Below are positions 1-12,710 of a DNA stretch of 64,000 nucleotides, one piece after another (within the stretch, counting starts at the first letter, position 1; each line of letters starts with the position of its first letter). The position numbers were made by a program, and so were the translations under genes. The notes under the pieces were generated by a model. That model searched no databases. It was not told the origin of the DNA and saw only the letters and a list, made by a program, of their open reading frames with translations. The DNA lies in contig CM067084.1 in the NCBI GenBank assembly GCA_034008185.1, positions 1,941,385-2,005,384 on the forward strand, in the 5' to 3' direction. The stretch is from Gorsachius magnificus. Lineage: Eukaryota > Chordata > Aves > Pelecaniformes > Ardeidae.

Positions 1-3000
1 CTTTCGACACAACTAGCTCCTCCCCCAGAAAACGCCAAACTCGTCGTAATTGTCTACAACACTGACTCCAAGCTGTAGGCTGCGGACTCCTGAGGCCAGG
101 GGCCAAAGGATTTGCACCAGGTCACAGAGAACGCAAGGCTTCTCTCACAAAGCTTACGTGCGTTCCATAAAAGCATATCACACCTGTAGAAGTGGTCTAA
201 GCCAGCGCTAAAAACCGCTAGTCCACAAGTTCCAAATCTGCCAGCCATCATGGGCCTCCCAGGAAAGCCGAGAACCTCCATTTTGGCCACTGAAGGACAA
301 GAACCCCACCATCCTGCGGATGCGACGCTCCTCTCTCGTCACTTGTGCAAAGCAAGAGCAATTCGACGAAACGTTGCTCTTCGGTGAAAGGGACGCCCGG
401 ATCGTACAGGCTGTCGCTGAAGCAGAATCGGCGTTTGCTTTGCTGCTGACAGCATAGCCCCCTAGCCCCAAACGGCACGTCTGAAGGCTCTCGACAGACT
501 CTGTACGCTACAGAGACCTTAATGGATTCCATTTAGCAATAGCCTACTTCAAAGCTACCCTGCAAATACCTCCATCTCACCCGGGATTACAGCTTCTCAT
601 CTTCCAGGGGTCTTAAATTTGCAGTCTGTCTCCACTGGCACAGACAAAAGTTTGCAGAAATCATATTAGTGGAACTATTAAGTGCAATCCCCTTTTTTCA
701 TACGATTTTACAACTCCCGTGCAAGTATTTCCACCTTTTATGTTTCCCAGATGTCTATTCTTTGCAGCATCAAGCATCGTTTAGAGAGACCACATGCTGG
801 CTCCTGCTAGCCTTATAAATTACTAATGTAAAAGGCACACTCATTCGTTATTTGTTTACATCTTTTCATTTCAGGTACAGCTACACATTAATTATGTCCA
901 GATTCATAATGACATTTCTTTCCCCTATCATCTGTCTCAACTCCCTCTCTTTTTTAAAAACAGCAACTAAAAACTTCCCCCTAGCTCTTTCCATCCTCCC
1001 CAACCACCCATACAACAGTTAAGAGGTTAAAAATCCAGAAGAACTCTTAAGGCACTCCTTGCTACCAGCAGTCCAGGTGCTACCACTAAGTCATGCTCAG
1101 AAAAGCAATCTGTCCAAGACCACATACGACCAGCACCAGTCCCAGCTAGAACCAAGGACTTTCAAATACTAATGCTTCAGTTGTTATTTCAGATTAAAGC
1201 TAATTTAACAAACAGCCCACAAACCCCTTAAAAAAAAAAAATAAAATCCAAACCCAAGAAAAACACTAAACCCAAACTATATACAGTCCTAACAGCCCCT
1301 GTTTAACCAGTTCTGTCACCTTGCGACTGCTAACGTAGGCTGGAGGCAGCGCTGAAAAATAAAGGGGAAAGTTGCACTGGGGGTCACGCCAGCTCCCAAA
1401 CTGGTGGTGGTGGTGAAGCAGCCTGCAGGGGAGATGGACAGAATCTGAAGCCCAACATCGTCACTTGTGTGCACAGGCCCAGGCAGCGACGCTGCAGCTG
1501 AGGTCTTCTGGTGAATAAGGAAAGCCGACTGCATTTTATACGGAGCCCCAACACGTTATTCAGCGTATGATACGCGAAGTACACTGGCAGCTCATCGGGT
1601 TAACAGGATTCACAACACCTGACTTGGAGAAACACAGCAGAAAGGCAGGGTGTTAGGGAAAACCCATGCTAGTAACATTACCTGCTAGGCTTTCTTGCCT
1701 AGAAATCCATACACACAGTTGGCCACGGGAGATAAAAATCAAAGAAATAAAGCCTTCTATCGCAAATAAAAGGAGAGGGGGTAAAAAAGACACTTTGCAT
1801 GGAATAATGCTTGAAAAAAGTCAAATTGCTTGCCTTGTTCAATAAACACAGTGATCCCTTTAAGAGAGACCATAAAGACTTGTAGTAAAACTTCCCAACA
1901 AACAAAAAACCCCCAAAACACAACACCCTGAAATCAAGAAGCCAAAGTGAAAATCAGTACTTACATTAAGAGGCTGAGAATTCTAGTGTTTGCATCTAAT
2001 TTCAAGCCCTTAAGTATCTCCCAGTGAAAGAGAAGGTCATTCAGTGCACATACTATTCTGGCCAGCAGGAACGTGTTGTAGGACTGATCTAATCCCCTAT
2101 AGAAATGTCTTCCAAGATTTAAAGAAACTCCAGCTATCCAGGACAAGGATCAGTATGGTAACATCCAGTAGCTTAGTCTACGTATACAGGCTCGGACGGC
2201 AGGAGCTCGGGAGGTAAAACAAGGGACAGAGCAGCGCAGGTATCACCATCCAGGGTATCTGCTGTTGTAAGGAAATGAAAGGGAAAGGGTTCGGTCCTTG
2301 GGCAGCAGCGCGACAGATGCAGAAGGAGAAGCAGGTTATATTCTGGGGCTAGAGACAAGCAGAGCAGAACAGGCATACACAAACCCCTCAAAAACAGCAC
2401 AACAAATGCAGAGATAAGGAAGATTCCAGACAAAAAGCGACTGCAAGGGGGCTTCAACAGATCCAGAGACCTTCAGTCCGTGCTCCACAGCAAGCAGACA
2501 GAATTGCTCCACTTGCAGCAATGCTTTCTGACCTAGTGCCAATACGATTCCAGCTAGAATCCCAGCAGCAATGCTCACAGCAGTATTTAAAGCCAAAAGT
2601 GCAACCAGATGCTGGAGATGTCCTCATCTGAGAGCAACGGCCAAGTGCAGCCCGTCAATAAAACATAAAGCTAAGATGCATTATCGCTTTGAGTGTACCA
2701 TGGGTGAAGAAGCTTGGGAGAAAAGCAAGTTTTCAGACAGAGTTACTGACTCATCTCTGGCGCGGGCAAATTCTATCAGCCCCACTGCATGCATAGGCTA
2801 ACTCTAAGTCATTAGCAGGTATCATGAAAAGCCGTTACTTACCTGAGCTAAACAACTACAAAGGTGACCACGATTCTAGCTGTATCACCCAAGTTCCAGT
2901 GTGCGATACAGCCGTAAGGCTTGGCAGATAGGAATAGGAATCCATTTCTAGAGCGTACCATGCCACAGCATCTTAGCATCACCAAAGATCAGTCCTGCCC

Positions 3001-3659
3001 ACACCAAAATGCCAAACGGGATGGGAAGCGAGAAGCAATAGAATGATCACCCACTAGACCACGAGCATCACGCTGTCCTCTGCGGAAAAGGCAAGTCTTG
3101 CACATAAGTCGTGATTATGTTCGAAGGGGACAGAGAGTAAATCTCAGCAGGTAAGAACTGAAACCGTGAGATCAATATGTACTTTATAGCTGAATGTGTA
3201 GGAATAGTAGGAGCGCTCATTAGCTACAAAAACCTGATTGTAAGTGTACACACAATAGTACAGGGCACACTGAAAGCGGAGAAAAGGAGGGCTCCGAGCC
3301 TCACGGAATCCCAGTCAACTCTCCAAGACACTAAACTGCTCTGTTCCACAAAAAACGGAGCAATGTTCCTTTGGCACAATACACAGCAAGTCTACTTCTC
3401 AGAAAGCCAACATTTAAAACACGTCCCAGCAAGGACTTCAGTTCAAGCAGGCCATAAAAGCTACAGCATCCTAACAAGCTCTCGTCAGACCGCAGCCAGA
3501 GTACGCTGCAACAGAAACCCCACTTCAAACAAGCTTTCGGAGTTGACACGATGCCTATCCCCTGAACAATACAGCAGAGACGGCAAAGGAGCTGTTGACA
3601 AGGACAAGCACACGTGCAACACCTACCCAGCTACGCTGGACCATTGCAATGAACCCTCA

Positions 3660-3850
3660 TGAAACGAGCAGCGGAACGGAGACCTAAGAAGTCAAGTCCC
3701 GCTTTTGGCGACAGCGGTCTTCTCCTCCCGAGGCGCCGCACCGACAGGACACCGGCGGCCGATCCGGATCTGCAGTCTGCTGCAACAAAACAGTCACTGA
3801 CCCGAGGGCACGGCGCTCAGCTGAGGGTCAGGGCAAAGGCCAGGAGCTAG
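3660..3850. promoter_or_regulatory. Small CpG-dense patch
   Basis: By hand count there are about 17 CpG dinucleotides in 190 bp, far above the surrounding DNA, where CpG is scarce. No exon, TATA box or clear motif set was found. It is short for a CpG island and could be an isolated regulatory element or an unannotated promoter. Confidence 0.3.
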
Positions 3851-3911
3851 CCCCACCGAGAGGGCCAAGCCAAAGGTGCAGCGGAAACTTTGAGAAGGTA
3901 TCCTTTCTAAG

Positions 3912-3941
3912 GAACTAGCAGAGGCAGAACTAGCAGAGGCA
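3912..3941 (+). repeat. 15-bp tandem duplication
   Basis: The unit GAACTAGCAGAGGCA is repeated twice without change. Confidence 0.85.
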
Positions 3942-5359
3942 AATCTGAACATTGGGGGGGGGAAGCACACGTAGACAGTGCTGAATGAAGCCAGAAGTTT
4001 GGAAGAGCCCCAGCAATCAGGTAGGCTAACACAGAACTGCTCAGGAAAGAGGACCAGAAAACCTAAGACACCAAAACTGGAACAGAAGCAAAAGCCACAT
4101 CCTCAAGGAGGCCGCATACTAGTGAAATTTTGGCTAGAAGTCTGTTACAAGTTGTACGAGATGGTGGGTTTAGTAGTTATTAAAAGACAAGTCACAACTT
4201 AGAAGGAAATTGGAACACAAAACGCAGGTCAGAAAGGTCTGGAGAGAGCACAGGGGTGTCCTCCCAATGAGCGGCAGTGGCGACACCTTTTTAAGTAACT
4301 CCCAGGAACCAAGCGCCTTTTCCCCAAGTCCGTCAGCACTGTTAGCCAGCAGAGACACCCGGCACAAGCTGGAGCCCCTTGGCATTCTGGAGACACACAT
4401 ATGGAACATACACCCCCCCCTAAGCCACTGGGAAGAGCAGTCAGCAGAAATGCAAGAAATGGGCAACAGCCTGCATTCTAATTTATCATGTGCTAAATTC
4501 TTATACATGCTGCTGTTGTATTATTTATAACTATGGATCGAAACCTGGACCTAAAACCAACACAAAGTCACCTCCACGCAACAGCCTAGACTTTCAGATG
4601 CTGCACATTATATTGATTTTACACCAACGCTGAATACCAACCTCAGGCAAAATAAATCACCGCCTAGTCCCACGATGGAATCCACGCTTCTTGTCACTAC
4701 TGGATTTCCATCGGAATTTCAGAGGAGCCATACCCAACTCGGGCTTATATTTGGCACTTAAAGTACCATGCGTGACTTCAGTTGGGAGAATTCCCGATTG
4801 CTTTCTTCTGCCAGCATTAGTACTGCTCACCGCCTGCGTTCGGCCCCGAAAGCTCAGAGCTAGAAGACTGTTATCGCTCAGACACGTCAGGATTAGCGTT
4901 ATCCATGTGCTAAGATTCACCCTCAGCACAGAAACAGCTGGTGCCTGCACGAAGCCCTTCTCGTGTCAAAACCCCTCCCACCAGCTCAGCCTTTTCTAGT
5001 CTTCCACTTAATCCAGCGGGGGCTTGCTTTATTCCCCTCCCTCCAGATGAAAATTCTCTCATTCAGTAGAGTATTGATTAATCGGTTTGATGTTTTTGCT
5101 CTGACAGAGCGAGGAGGCGACTTCTTCCTTCTTTACCTTTTCCAAAGCCGTTCGCTGTTAAAACGCTAATGCTCTTCTCGCCGCCAGCTCAGCAAGAAAG
5201 CCGAGGATACCATGACCTCGTGTGGCAGATTCTGCGCAGAGCTTCGCCGTCGCCACTAGCTACAGGCACTGCAGCGCTGCGTCTGCCATCAATTTTTATT
5301 TCAAGATCCAGTTTGTAATAATTCTCCCTTCCTCACAAGGAGCGAGATAACGGCAGCCC

Positions 5360-5420
5360 GAGGGTAACGGTTGGACTGGATGATCCTAAGGGTCTTCTCC
5401 AACCTAAGCGATTCTATGAG
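5360..5420 (+). mobile_element. CR1 LINE 3' end fragment
   Basis: It carries the CR1 end GGTTGGACTGGATGATC, then TCTCCAACC and GATTCTATGAG, in sense orientation. Only the last ~60 bases are recognisable. Confidence 0.8.
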
Positions 5421-6756
5421 TTTTTGGTGGCCCCGTTTGTCAGTGAGCCAACTTCAACACAACTCATGTTGCACCGATGGCTTTTAGTACCTTTTCAAAC
5501 AAACAAATAACTTCTATTGGCCACGAATCTGGGCCAGGGACCCCTCTCACGAGGACATCAAAACATCCCCCCAAAAAACCTAAAGCCAGGGCTGCCTTCA
5601 TTCTCTATTATTTAATAGAGCGCTTCAAACCTACCAAACAGCACATCGATGTTAACTAACTAATCCTCCCAGCCTTCTGAAGACGCAGGGAGGTATCAAT
5701 ATTTTAAAGTCAAAAAGACCAAGGCAAACAGTGCTTTACTCACGGTCACACAGCAAGTCTAAATGGGAGCTGGGAAAACAACCTCGGAGTCCCCACACCT
5801 AGCTATGCTGAAACCTCTTGGCAATGGCAATTGCATGCTGTTTTTTCCCCCCCCCAAGACATAACTTAATTATCACTACACACCTGGTCTATGCTTAACA
5901 GTTTATGGTGAATTTCTCCTGGCTCAATTTTATTTCACAAGTAGATTCCTGGAGTCCTTAATTACTGGAAAAAGAACAGAAAAGCCTCAATACTAATCAC
6001 ATTTTATGTACAAATCCATTATTGTGAAGTCTGCTTAAATAAACAAAACAGTAGAAACAGCTAAGTGGCACAAAATTATAGAAAATTAAGGCCTACATGC
6101 AAAATTGGTTGCTGTTCTAAGCAGCATTTCTGTTACGAGAACTGAAAATCGACTATACAGATAACAACTACAAGGACTGAACCTGAAATGAGGCGATATC
6201 ATGTCCACTGCTCACAGGTGTACTTGCACAATTAAACCACCACCAATCAATATCTGAATCTGTGTCCTAGCTAGAAAAAAAATTAACAAAACCCACGTAC
6301 CGATTTTGTTCCCCGATGGTGATGATACTCGATTAAAACAAACGAGCATTTCTAGCCAGGTCCACCAAAGCTTCCCTTACCCAAGGGAAGAGAAAGGGAC
6401 ACAGCACTCAAAGACGGAAAACGCATCATCGCCAAGAGCAGGCATCAGCTCAGAAACCTTCCATCTCTCCAACAGGCAAAACCCAACCCAACAATCCGGT
6501 TTCGTGGTAGCCTGGGAATAGATTTAAGCAAAGAAAAGAATACTGACAAATGGGAACGTCTGAGGTACTGATGGAGCTGCGAGGTTTAAGCCGACGCACA
6601 GGGAGAACAGCCTAAGGACATCTCCGCTTCTGTTTATGCTGCGTCTCTTCCTCCGCACAAATAACTGCAGCCTCACATACTTCAGCCCAGCTCGTTTCCA
6701 AACCCTGAGAAGCTTGGGGGTGGGTGGGGGACGCGGTTTGGTTTTGTTCTTGGTTT

Positions 6757-6790
6757 TTTTTTTTTTTCTTTTTTTTCTTGTTTTTTTTTC
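6757..6790 (+). repeat. T-rich low-complexity tract
   Basis: Nearly pure T with single C or G interruptions, on the plus strand. Confidence 0.85.
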
Positions 6791-6942
6791 TCCACAGCAA
6801 TTAAAAGCATTCTAATAATTGGTCATGACTTTGCTCCTTCGAACCCAAACTTGGCAGAGGTTTCGCAAAGCTTTCTGGAACGGGATGCAGATAACCTGCC
6901 ACAGAATTTCTGTGTGCTCTGTGACGGGTTTAAAAAGAACTC

Positions 6943-6948
6943 TTTATT
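6943..6948 (-). promoter_or_regulatory. Poly(A) signal candidate, distal DCK
   Basis: AATAAA on the minus strand, about 1.9 kb after the DCK stop. It lies just before a T/C-rich tract and the presumed intergenic region. No downstream GU-rich element was confirmed. Confidence 0.35.
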
Positions 6949-8678
6949 AGAACTCAGCCTTGTTTACTCCTTGCGATGAGCACTGTCATTCCAATTCCTC
7001 TAATTAAGTCCACAATTTTGACAGCTGAAACTGTAGGAATAATTGCACTGTTAGTCAAAATAAGTTGTTATGGATCAGACTGTTGCCAAGAATGTTTTAA
7101 AGGCTTCTACTACGTGTTTCAAGTAAATCTGAACTGAATCTTCATCCATTCCACCTCGCTTCATTTCTGGAGCAAAGATCTTAACATTTTGCCTTTTACT
7201 AGGCAACCCTGAAGTCCAAAACAAGATTTCCCTCCATCCTGTTGCGGCATTCCACTGTAACGTAAGCATTACACAGAACACTTCCACTGATCGGCAAGTT
7301 ATACATACCATACATTTTACAGAATCCTGGGTCTCTATCCCGTAAGATCATTTCCCATACATGAACACAATCTGAAGCCAGTCGCTGTGTTGCAGAAATC
7401 TTAAGAGAACTTGCACACCAAAACCACTGAGAATACATGATCTTAAATTCACCCATTGTACTAGTATCCCATACCAGCCATCTACGACATCATTTCTTTT
7501 ATGAGACCAAGGAGCCAACGCTATCAAGCACCGAAGAAGTCTTTCCAACCACTTTTATTTTTCAGTCAACGGTTAGAGAACGCCAGCACAATTCCAACCA
7601 CAATGGAAGAAATTTCATCTCGAATTAGCAGGTAACACAGGCACCACAGTAGGCAATAAAAACACTTGACAATAAAATGTTGCATTCAAAAGCCAGCTGT
7701 GCAATCGTTCAGAAATGTTTAAAGCAGAACAAAGCAGCTCATAAAACACAGTACTTGAGATGCGTACCCTGTGCAGTTTCTATTTTTTGCACCTGAAACA
7801 AAAGTGGCTCAGTTAATAAAACAAGATACGCCAGAACAGCAGCTACTCCACAAAGGTCTGCCCTTCTTACTACTACAAGATGAGAAAGGACAGCCTACTT
7901 CAAATATTGCAGCATCTCAGATAAGCATCCAGAATGCCCAGTGAACAAATGGAGAAGCTGGAACAAAAGCAGGAAGTCACCTCTGACATCCGAAACGTGA
8001 TTAAGAAAATGGTTAGAGACACGTCATGTACAGACGGAGGCCGTTTGCAAAATTTTCTTCTTCCTTTTAGGGTACCATCAAGCAAGCATACTCCTCTACA
8101 GGAAAACAGGATTTACCAATAAAATAGATCTGGTTTTGGTTGTTAAGAGTTTAAAAAAAAATAAATTTAAAAATCACCAAACCCAAACATGCTAGAGACC
8201 GGAAAGCCTCTTAATATCCTAGTTTGCAGTACACAATGAAAACAGATACAAAACCTAATTTGATACCTACAGAATTTCAGCCATCTTTGGATTTGGTTTA
8301 ATTCAGTGTATTCTGCCAAGAGCTTCATCTATCAAAGTTGTCAGGCGGCATTTCTTTATACTCTTACGATATAAAACTCCAGGTTATATTAAAATTCCCT
8401 CGCCAGCAAAAATGGTTTTGACTTATTTCTTCCTCAGAACAATGAGACATCCATTACAAATCAATTCCACTAAAAAAACGCTCAAGAATTCTAAAAAACC
8501 ACTACCTTCCTGAACATTAAATAGCTACCAGGCACAAAATAAATTAAAAAAATACAATAAGATACTCCAGAAGAACTTACTGGTTTGACTAGAAACCGGC
8601 ACAATATTTGGGAACTCTCAGAATCCTAGTATCTTCCGAATTTGCGTGCGTTACTGTAATACTGAACAGACCTACGGA

Positions 8679-8684
8679 TTTATT
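8679..8684 (-). promoter_or_regulatory. Poly(A) signal candidate, proximal DCK
   Basis: AATAAA on the minus strand, about 165 bases after the DCK stop codon. It is the first canonical signal downstream of the CDS. Confidence 0.45.
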
Positions 8685-8846
8685 TAATAATTTCCTATTC
8701 ACAAAGTTTGTTTGTTCCTCACAATTAAATCAACAGGATTGAGTCCTGTCCCTCCAGAGGCCTTCTAAAAAAGCAGAAGCTGTACTTCAGACTTTGATCG
8801 CACAGATGTTTGGAACAGTTTGATTCTGCCTGTGCTTCAAAGTGGA

Positions 8847-8873
8847 TTATAACGTGCTCAAAAATTCTTTGAC
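8847..8873 (-). CDS. DCK: DCK exon 7: C-terminal VKEFLSTL and stop
   Basis: Eight codons and a TAA stop form the last coding exon. VKEFLSTL is the same as the human dCK C-terminus. The exon is too short for an ORF search, but it is preceded by a good acceptor (TTTCTTTTTGCAG) and joins in phase to exon 6 (...MTEK-VKEF). Intron 6 (8874-12066, 3.2 kb) is the longest of the five introns between identified DCK exons. Confidence 0.95.
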   Translation of the reverse strand, partial: VKEFLSTL

Positions 8874-11800
8874 CTGCAAAAAGAAATAAATATCGTCAAT
8901 CAAACGGAGTATTTATCAACAGAAACATACAGCAACTACATTTACCTCTCCATCGCTTGATGCTTTACTACTACCTACAGAAACAGGAACTGGGAAAAAT
9001 AATCTTGGGCTCAGCTAAGCCATTTCTTGTCCACCAAAAGCTTTTTCAGCCATGTACCTGTACTTTAGCAGATGCCGAGAGGGACGCATTGGAACGATGC
9101 TCATTCCTCCCATGGTCCTAAACTACAGCCCTACATCGCAAATGAATTATCTTAAAAGCAGGTCTAACCTAAAGACCAGGAAGATAATGACCACCTCAAA
9201 AGCTCTGTCATTTGGCAAACACCAAGGCACACCCACTACCAGAACACCGTCCATATTTAATGCCAATGCATCTAATGACGACGTTCCTTGGAATTTGAGG
9301 TTGGCAAATAAATAATAAAACAATACTCAGCAAAACCACAGTACTTGAAAAAAATCCGATACTGTAGAACAATGCCATAAACATCTCGGCTACCGTTGAA
9401 CTCCATTTCCAGTATTTGGAGAGTGGCTCAAATGGCTACAGCTGGCTGAAAAGGAATAGTGAAGTTCCAGCCCACAGAATGGTATCCGGAACCCCGAGTC
9501 GGAAGCCCGCGATCCTACAGCGAGCACCGAGACCCAGTACGGCACCTCAGATAACCCATGCGATTGCACGAGAACCGGATCCAAAGCAGGCAGCGTGCCA
9601 AGCGGCGGGCTAGCATTACGCCTGTAAGCGTGGTCACTTCAGACACCATCTTCAATTCAGGTCCCTACCACAGGCTGCAGGAAGGCAACGTGCTGAGAAC
9701 ACGCTTCTTGCCACAGGCATGCGTGCCTTTCTTTTTTTTTGCGCCCCTCCACTCCCCCTCCCCAAAAGAGTAATTCCTCCCTCCCCATAAAGCCTAGTGG
9801 TGGGAAGGGGTGGCAGCAAGGGCCGGGCCACCTTTTTTCAAATACAACATCCCAGCAGATACAAGACCCAAGCAATACAGGCTGTAGGCACAGAACTCCC
9901 CTCTCTCTCTTTCAAGAGCATCCTAGCACCTACACTGCGATACAGTCTGAGCTGGGAGCACTTCCCTCTCTGTCCACTCAAGCTCGGCTACCGCATAGGA
10001 AGGAATCGACAATTCGCCAGAGAACGTGGTGTTATTCTTTTGGCAGAGGCTCTCCTACACAGAGCGCATCTGTAAATGTTTTGTCCGAATTCTTGGTGCT
10101 TAATGAAAACACATCTTGGATCACATCCACCAACTGTGACCCTTTCCTTCCTAGTTCAGGGCTCAAGGGGGGGGGGGGGGGGGGGGAATAAAAAGGTCAA
10201 ATCCCTTCACACAGAGAAGGGAACACGTAACTGTGCCAATGCTCTAACTAGAAAAATATCAGGAGAAAGCCACCCTCCACTTCAGAAAGTAGCAACGCTA
10301 ATATACGGCACCATGAACCTTACCACCGTTTACACGCTCAGCGTAGTTTCAGGACTGGCCTCCAAAAGTGAGCAACGCGACAGAGGCGAGAAGGAACCAG
10401 GCAGGTTTTGGGTCCCCACTGGACATAAGCGTACGCTAACGGCCAAAGCACCCAGCCTCGTAAAGAGCATAGCAGTTGCAGGACTCCAGTTAGGAAATGC
10501 CAAAAAATAAGGCCACGGTAGAGCTTGGGCTGTTCCCAGATAACCTGACAGCTACACAGGAGCGAACTCCTCCAAAATCCCCATTGAGGTGCCTGAGCTT
10601 GGCCTTATCTCATGGTGCAGATGGGAAGCATATTCACTCCGCAGCTGTGATGTCCAGTCATTCCATCCATTAACAAGCTTTAAAAGAGCAAATACGACGC
10701 AGGCTGGTTTTAATCAGGTGAATAGTTCTACTTCTCGGCGGATAAACCGAGATCAAAGGACAAAGCTGCTTTTCTCCTGAGGTAAGCAACTTATTTCTAA
10801 AGAGCGGAAAAATGTGCACATACCATTGCTAAGGTCTGTAACTTGTTGCAACCACTCAAATAAAAGTGAAGCTGTCCTCAGCTGAATCTCATCATGATTC
10901 AAATACCAGACACCTGAGCTGTTAAAATGTTGATGGTTTGGCCTAGCTTTAAAATAGATATTACACTTTTTTGTGCTAAGGATTACATCTTAATGCAAAT
11001 AGAATCTCAGTTTGAATTCTTTTTATATCAAATAGAAATTTTTTTTCCCCCATGCCTTCAAATAAAACTAAAAACTTGCGATCTATATCCAGCATTACTT
11101 CCTAAACAAAACGAAAAGCCACATTTGAAAAGCACTCCCAGAAGTTTCAAGACCACTGCTTTTGAGCAGGAGTTTGAATAGCACTTAAATAAACACAACT
11201 GCAGGGAAAAAGCTTTAATGACAGAGCCAATTCAATGAACAAGACTAAAAATAAGCAGTATTGCAGCAGGCTAGAAGGCTGTTCATGTTCTCAAGGTAAG
11301 GCCATGACTTAAGTATTTTAGGGTAATTATATGGTGAAATATGTTTATAGAGCAAAGGATCCCTATTTGCATTAGCTGCAGTGCCCTTCGCTGCGGCATG
11401 CTAACCGGAAGAGAGGATAGCCCATAATCGCTTTCATTTAACTAGACATATCTGCAAAACCTACAATAGTTTGCCATTGGCTCACTGCTTTGCATCCAAA
11501 CTCGGCCACAGGTTCAGTAAACTCATCCTTCAATTTTCTGTTGTAACGGAATTTTGTACTCTTATTTTCAAAGTACCTGGAATCAAAATTCTTTTCCTGA
11601 CTAGCACTGTAGGTCAGACACTTTCACAGCTAACACAAGGAAGACTTTACCCCGACATCCAACTGGACCTGCAGAGCCTTCCTTCTCTCTCCCTCAACAG
11701 CTACCCTCATCCTCTCCCACCCCCATCACATACCTTACAATACCTTCACAGTGTTAGGAGCAGGATGTAGCAAGTAACAGTTCTTTTAAACAGTTGAGGG

Positions 11801-12066
11801 TTATTTAAATTAGAAATTATATTTGCAAACAAAGCTACTACTGAAAGTCTTCTCAAACAAGCCTCACATATTTCCTTCCCCCCCCCCCCCTTTTTTTTTT
11901 TTTTAAGGAAAACTAACATAGGAAATGGCATGAAGAAGCACAGGTTCTAAGTCTAGCCTGACTTCAAGGAACGCTATACTCTGAGATGCAAGAAGTATCC
12001 CAAATTCATTTTGACGTGCTGGCGATAAATCTAAACCATCAGTTTGTTCTGCTTGTGAAATTTTAC
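8874..12066. other. DCK intron 6
   Basis: A 3.2-kb intron. It holds a 20-base G run at 10167-10186 and a C10/T14 tract near 11879-11904. I saw no exon or named interspersed repeat. The 150-residue plus-strand frame crossing the G run is low complexity and not gene-like. Confidence 0.7.
10167..10186 (+). repeat. Poly(G) run, 20 bases
   Basis: An uninterrupted G20 in DCK intron 6. Such a run can form a G-quadruplex. Homopolymers of this length are also prone to length error in assemblies. Confidence 0.9.
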
Positions 12067-12166
12067 CTTTTCAGTCATGTGATCGTATCTGTCCTTTTTG
12101 CCTCTGAAGTCTTCATTAACATCTAACGTTAAAATAGGTATTTCCTGTAGATATTCAAAATCCGTT
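12067..12166 (-). CDS. DCK: DCK exon 6, with a 3-residue insertion versus human
   Basis: The exon encodes 33 residues plus one base. It starts TDFEYLQEIPILTLDVNEDF, matching the human core strand PILTLDVNEDF, then diverges: RGKKDRYDHMTEK replaces a human stretch three residues shorter. The acceptor is GACACAG and the donor is GAAAAG|GTAAAA. The extra basic residues fall just before the C-terminal helix. This could be an avian or paralog-specific feature; the reading frame is intact. Confidence 0.95.
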
Positions 12167-12594
12167 CTGTGTCAAGATAAGAACAAAGGAAATATTACTA
12201 GCGGGAAAAAAGTATACATCATTCAAGCATTTTCATTGCTAAGGATCCTATGACAAGAACTGCATCTATAAATTACAGCCATGAATTCTGAATATAAAGC
12301 AGCTTGCATTTAGATTGTGGCTCCTAGGATATATTATTGATTCTCGAGCATTCTGTTCCCCCAGCACCTAATGTTAAATTCAGCTGCGTACTAAAGTTTG
12401 TTCAGCTGAATCCTCTGCTATTCAGAGCTCTACATTAAGAGAGCTCGTTGCACATCCTAGCAATAATTAACGCACTGTAAAGCTGATACTACTAAGGAAG
12501 TATAGATAAGAAATATTCCTGGAGCTTTATTTTACATATCATGGGAAAAGTTGAAGATTTATCCGTCTTTACGTAACCATTAAACAAACCCTAC

Positions 12595-12710
12595 CGCAGC
12601 GTCCTATGCTGAAGCCAACTTTCATGTTTGTAGTGAAGCTTCTCCAGATATTCAATAGGAATTTCTTGCTCTTCATCTCTTCCACGCAAGTAAATCCTAT
12701 TTAAGCATTT
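12595..12710 (-). CDS. DCK: DCK exon 5: LID region
   Basis: The exon encodes 38 residues plus two bases of an arginine codon. It reads [15 protein letters not shown], the LID segment whose arginines (human Arg188, Arg192, Arg194) clamp the phosphate donor, followed by [17 protein letters not shown], which is strongly conserved. The acceptor is CCTTTAG and the donor is CTGCG|GTAGGG, a slightly weak donor. The codon across the junction is CGA, giving RTLR-TDF. Confidence 0.97.

Larger units (their letters stand above)
1..6939. other. Intergenic DNA downstream of DCK, no gene recognised
   Basis: Both strands were read for known exons, including those of SLC4A4, the next gene in the human order, and none was recognised. 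The stretch holds a CpG-dense patch (3660-3850), a 15-bp tandem duplication (3912-3941), one CR1 3' end (5360-5420) and a T-rich tract (6757-6790). The open frames here are of chance length. Confidence 0.55.
6940..8846 (-). other. DCK: Probable DCK 3'UTR
   Basis: This is the sequence downstream of the DCK stop codon. Minus-strand AATAAA signals lie at 8679-8684, 7554-7559 and 6943-6948, giving possible UTRs of roughly 0.2, 1.3 and 1.9 kb. No interspersed repeat is seen in the stretch. The outermost signal is used here as the boundary by inference only; human DCK has a 3'UTR of about 1.5 kb from memory. An open frame at 7199-7456 is not supported as a gene. Confidence 0.5.

Noticed and set aside
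3177..3662. 161-codon plus-strand frame, one of the longest in the window
   Set aside because: A few frames of this length are expected by chance in 64 kb. Composition is not protein-like, and no motif or homology is recognised.
1..6939. Possible SLC4A4 exons, the next gene in the human order
   Set aside because: No SLC4A4-like peptide was recognised in any frame. The gene probably starts further left.
7199..7456. Minus-strand 85-codon frame (MGEFKIMYSQWFW) and overlapping frames after the DCK stop
   Set aside because: No family recognised, no matching splice sites, and it lies in the presumed DCK 3'UTR. Length is within chance.
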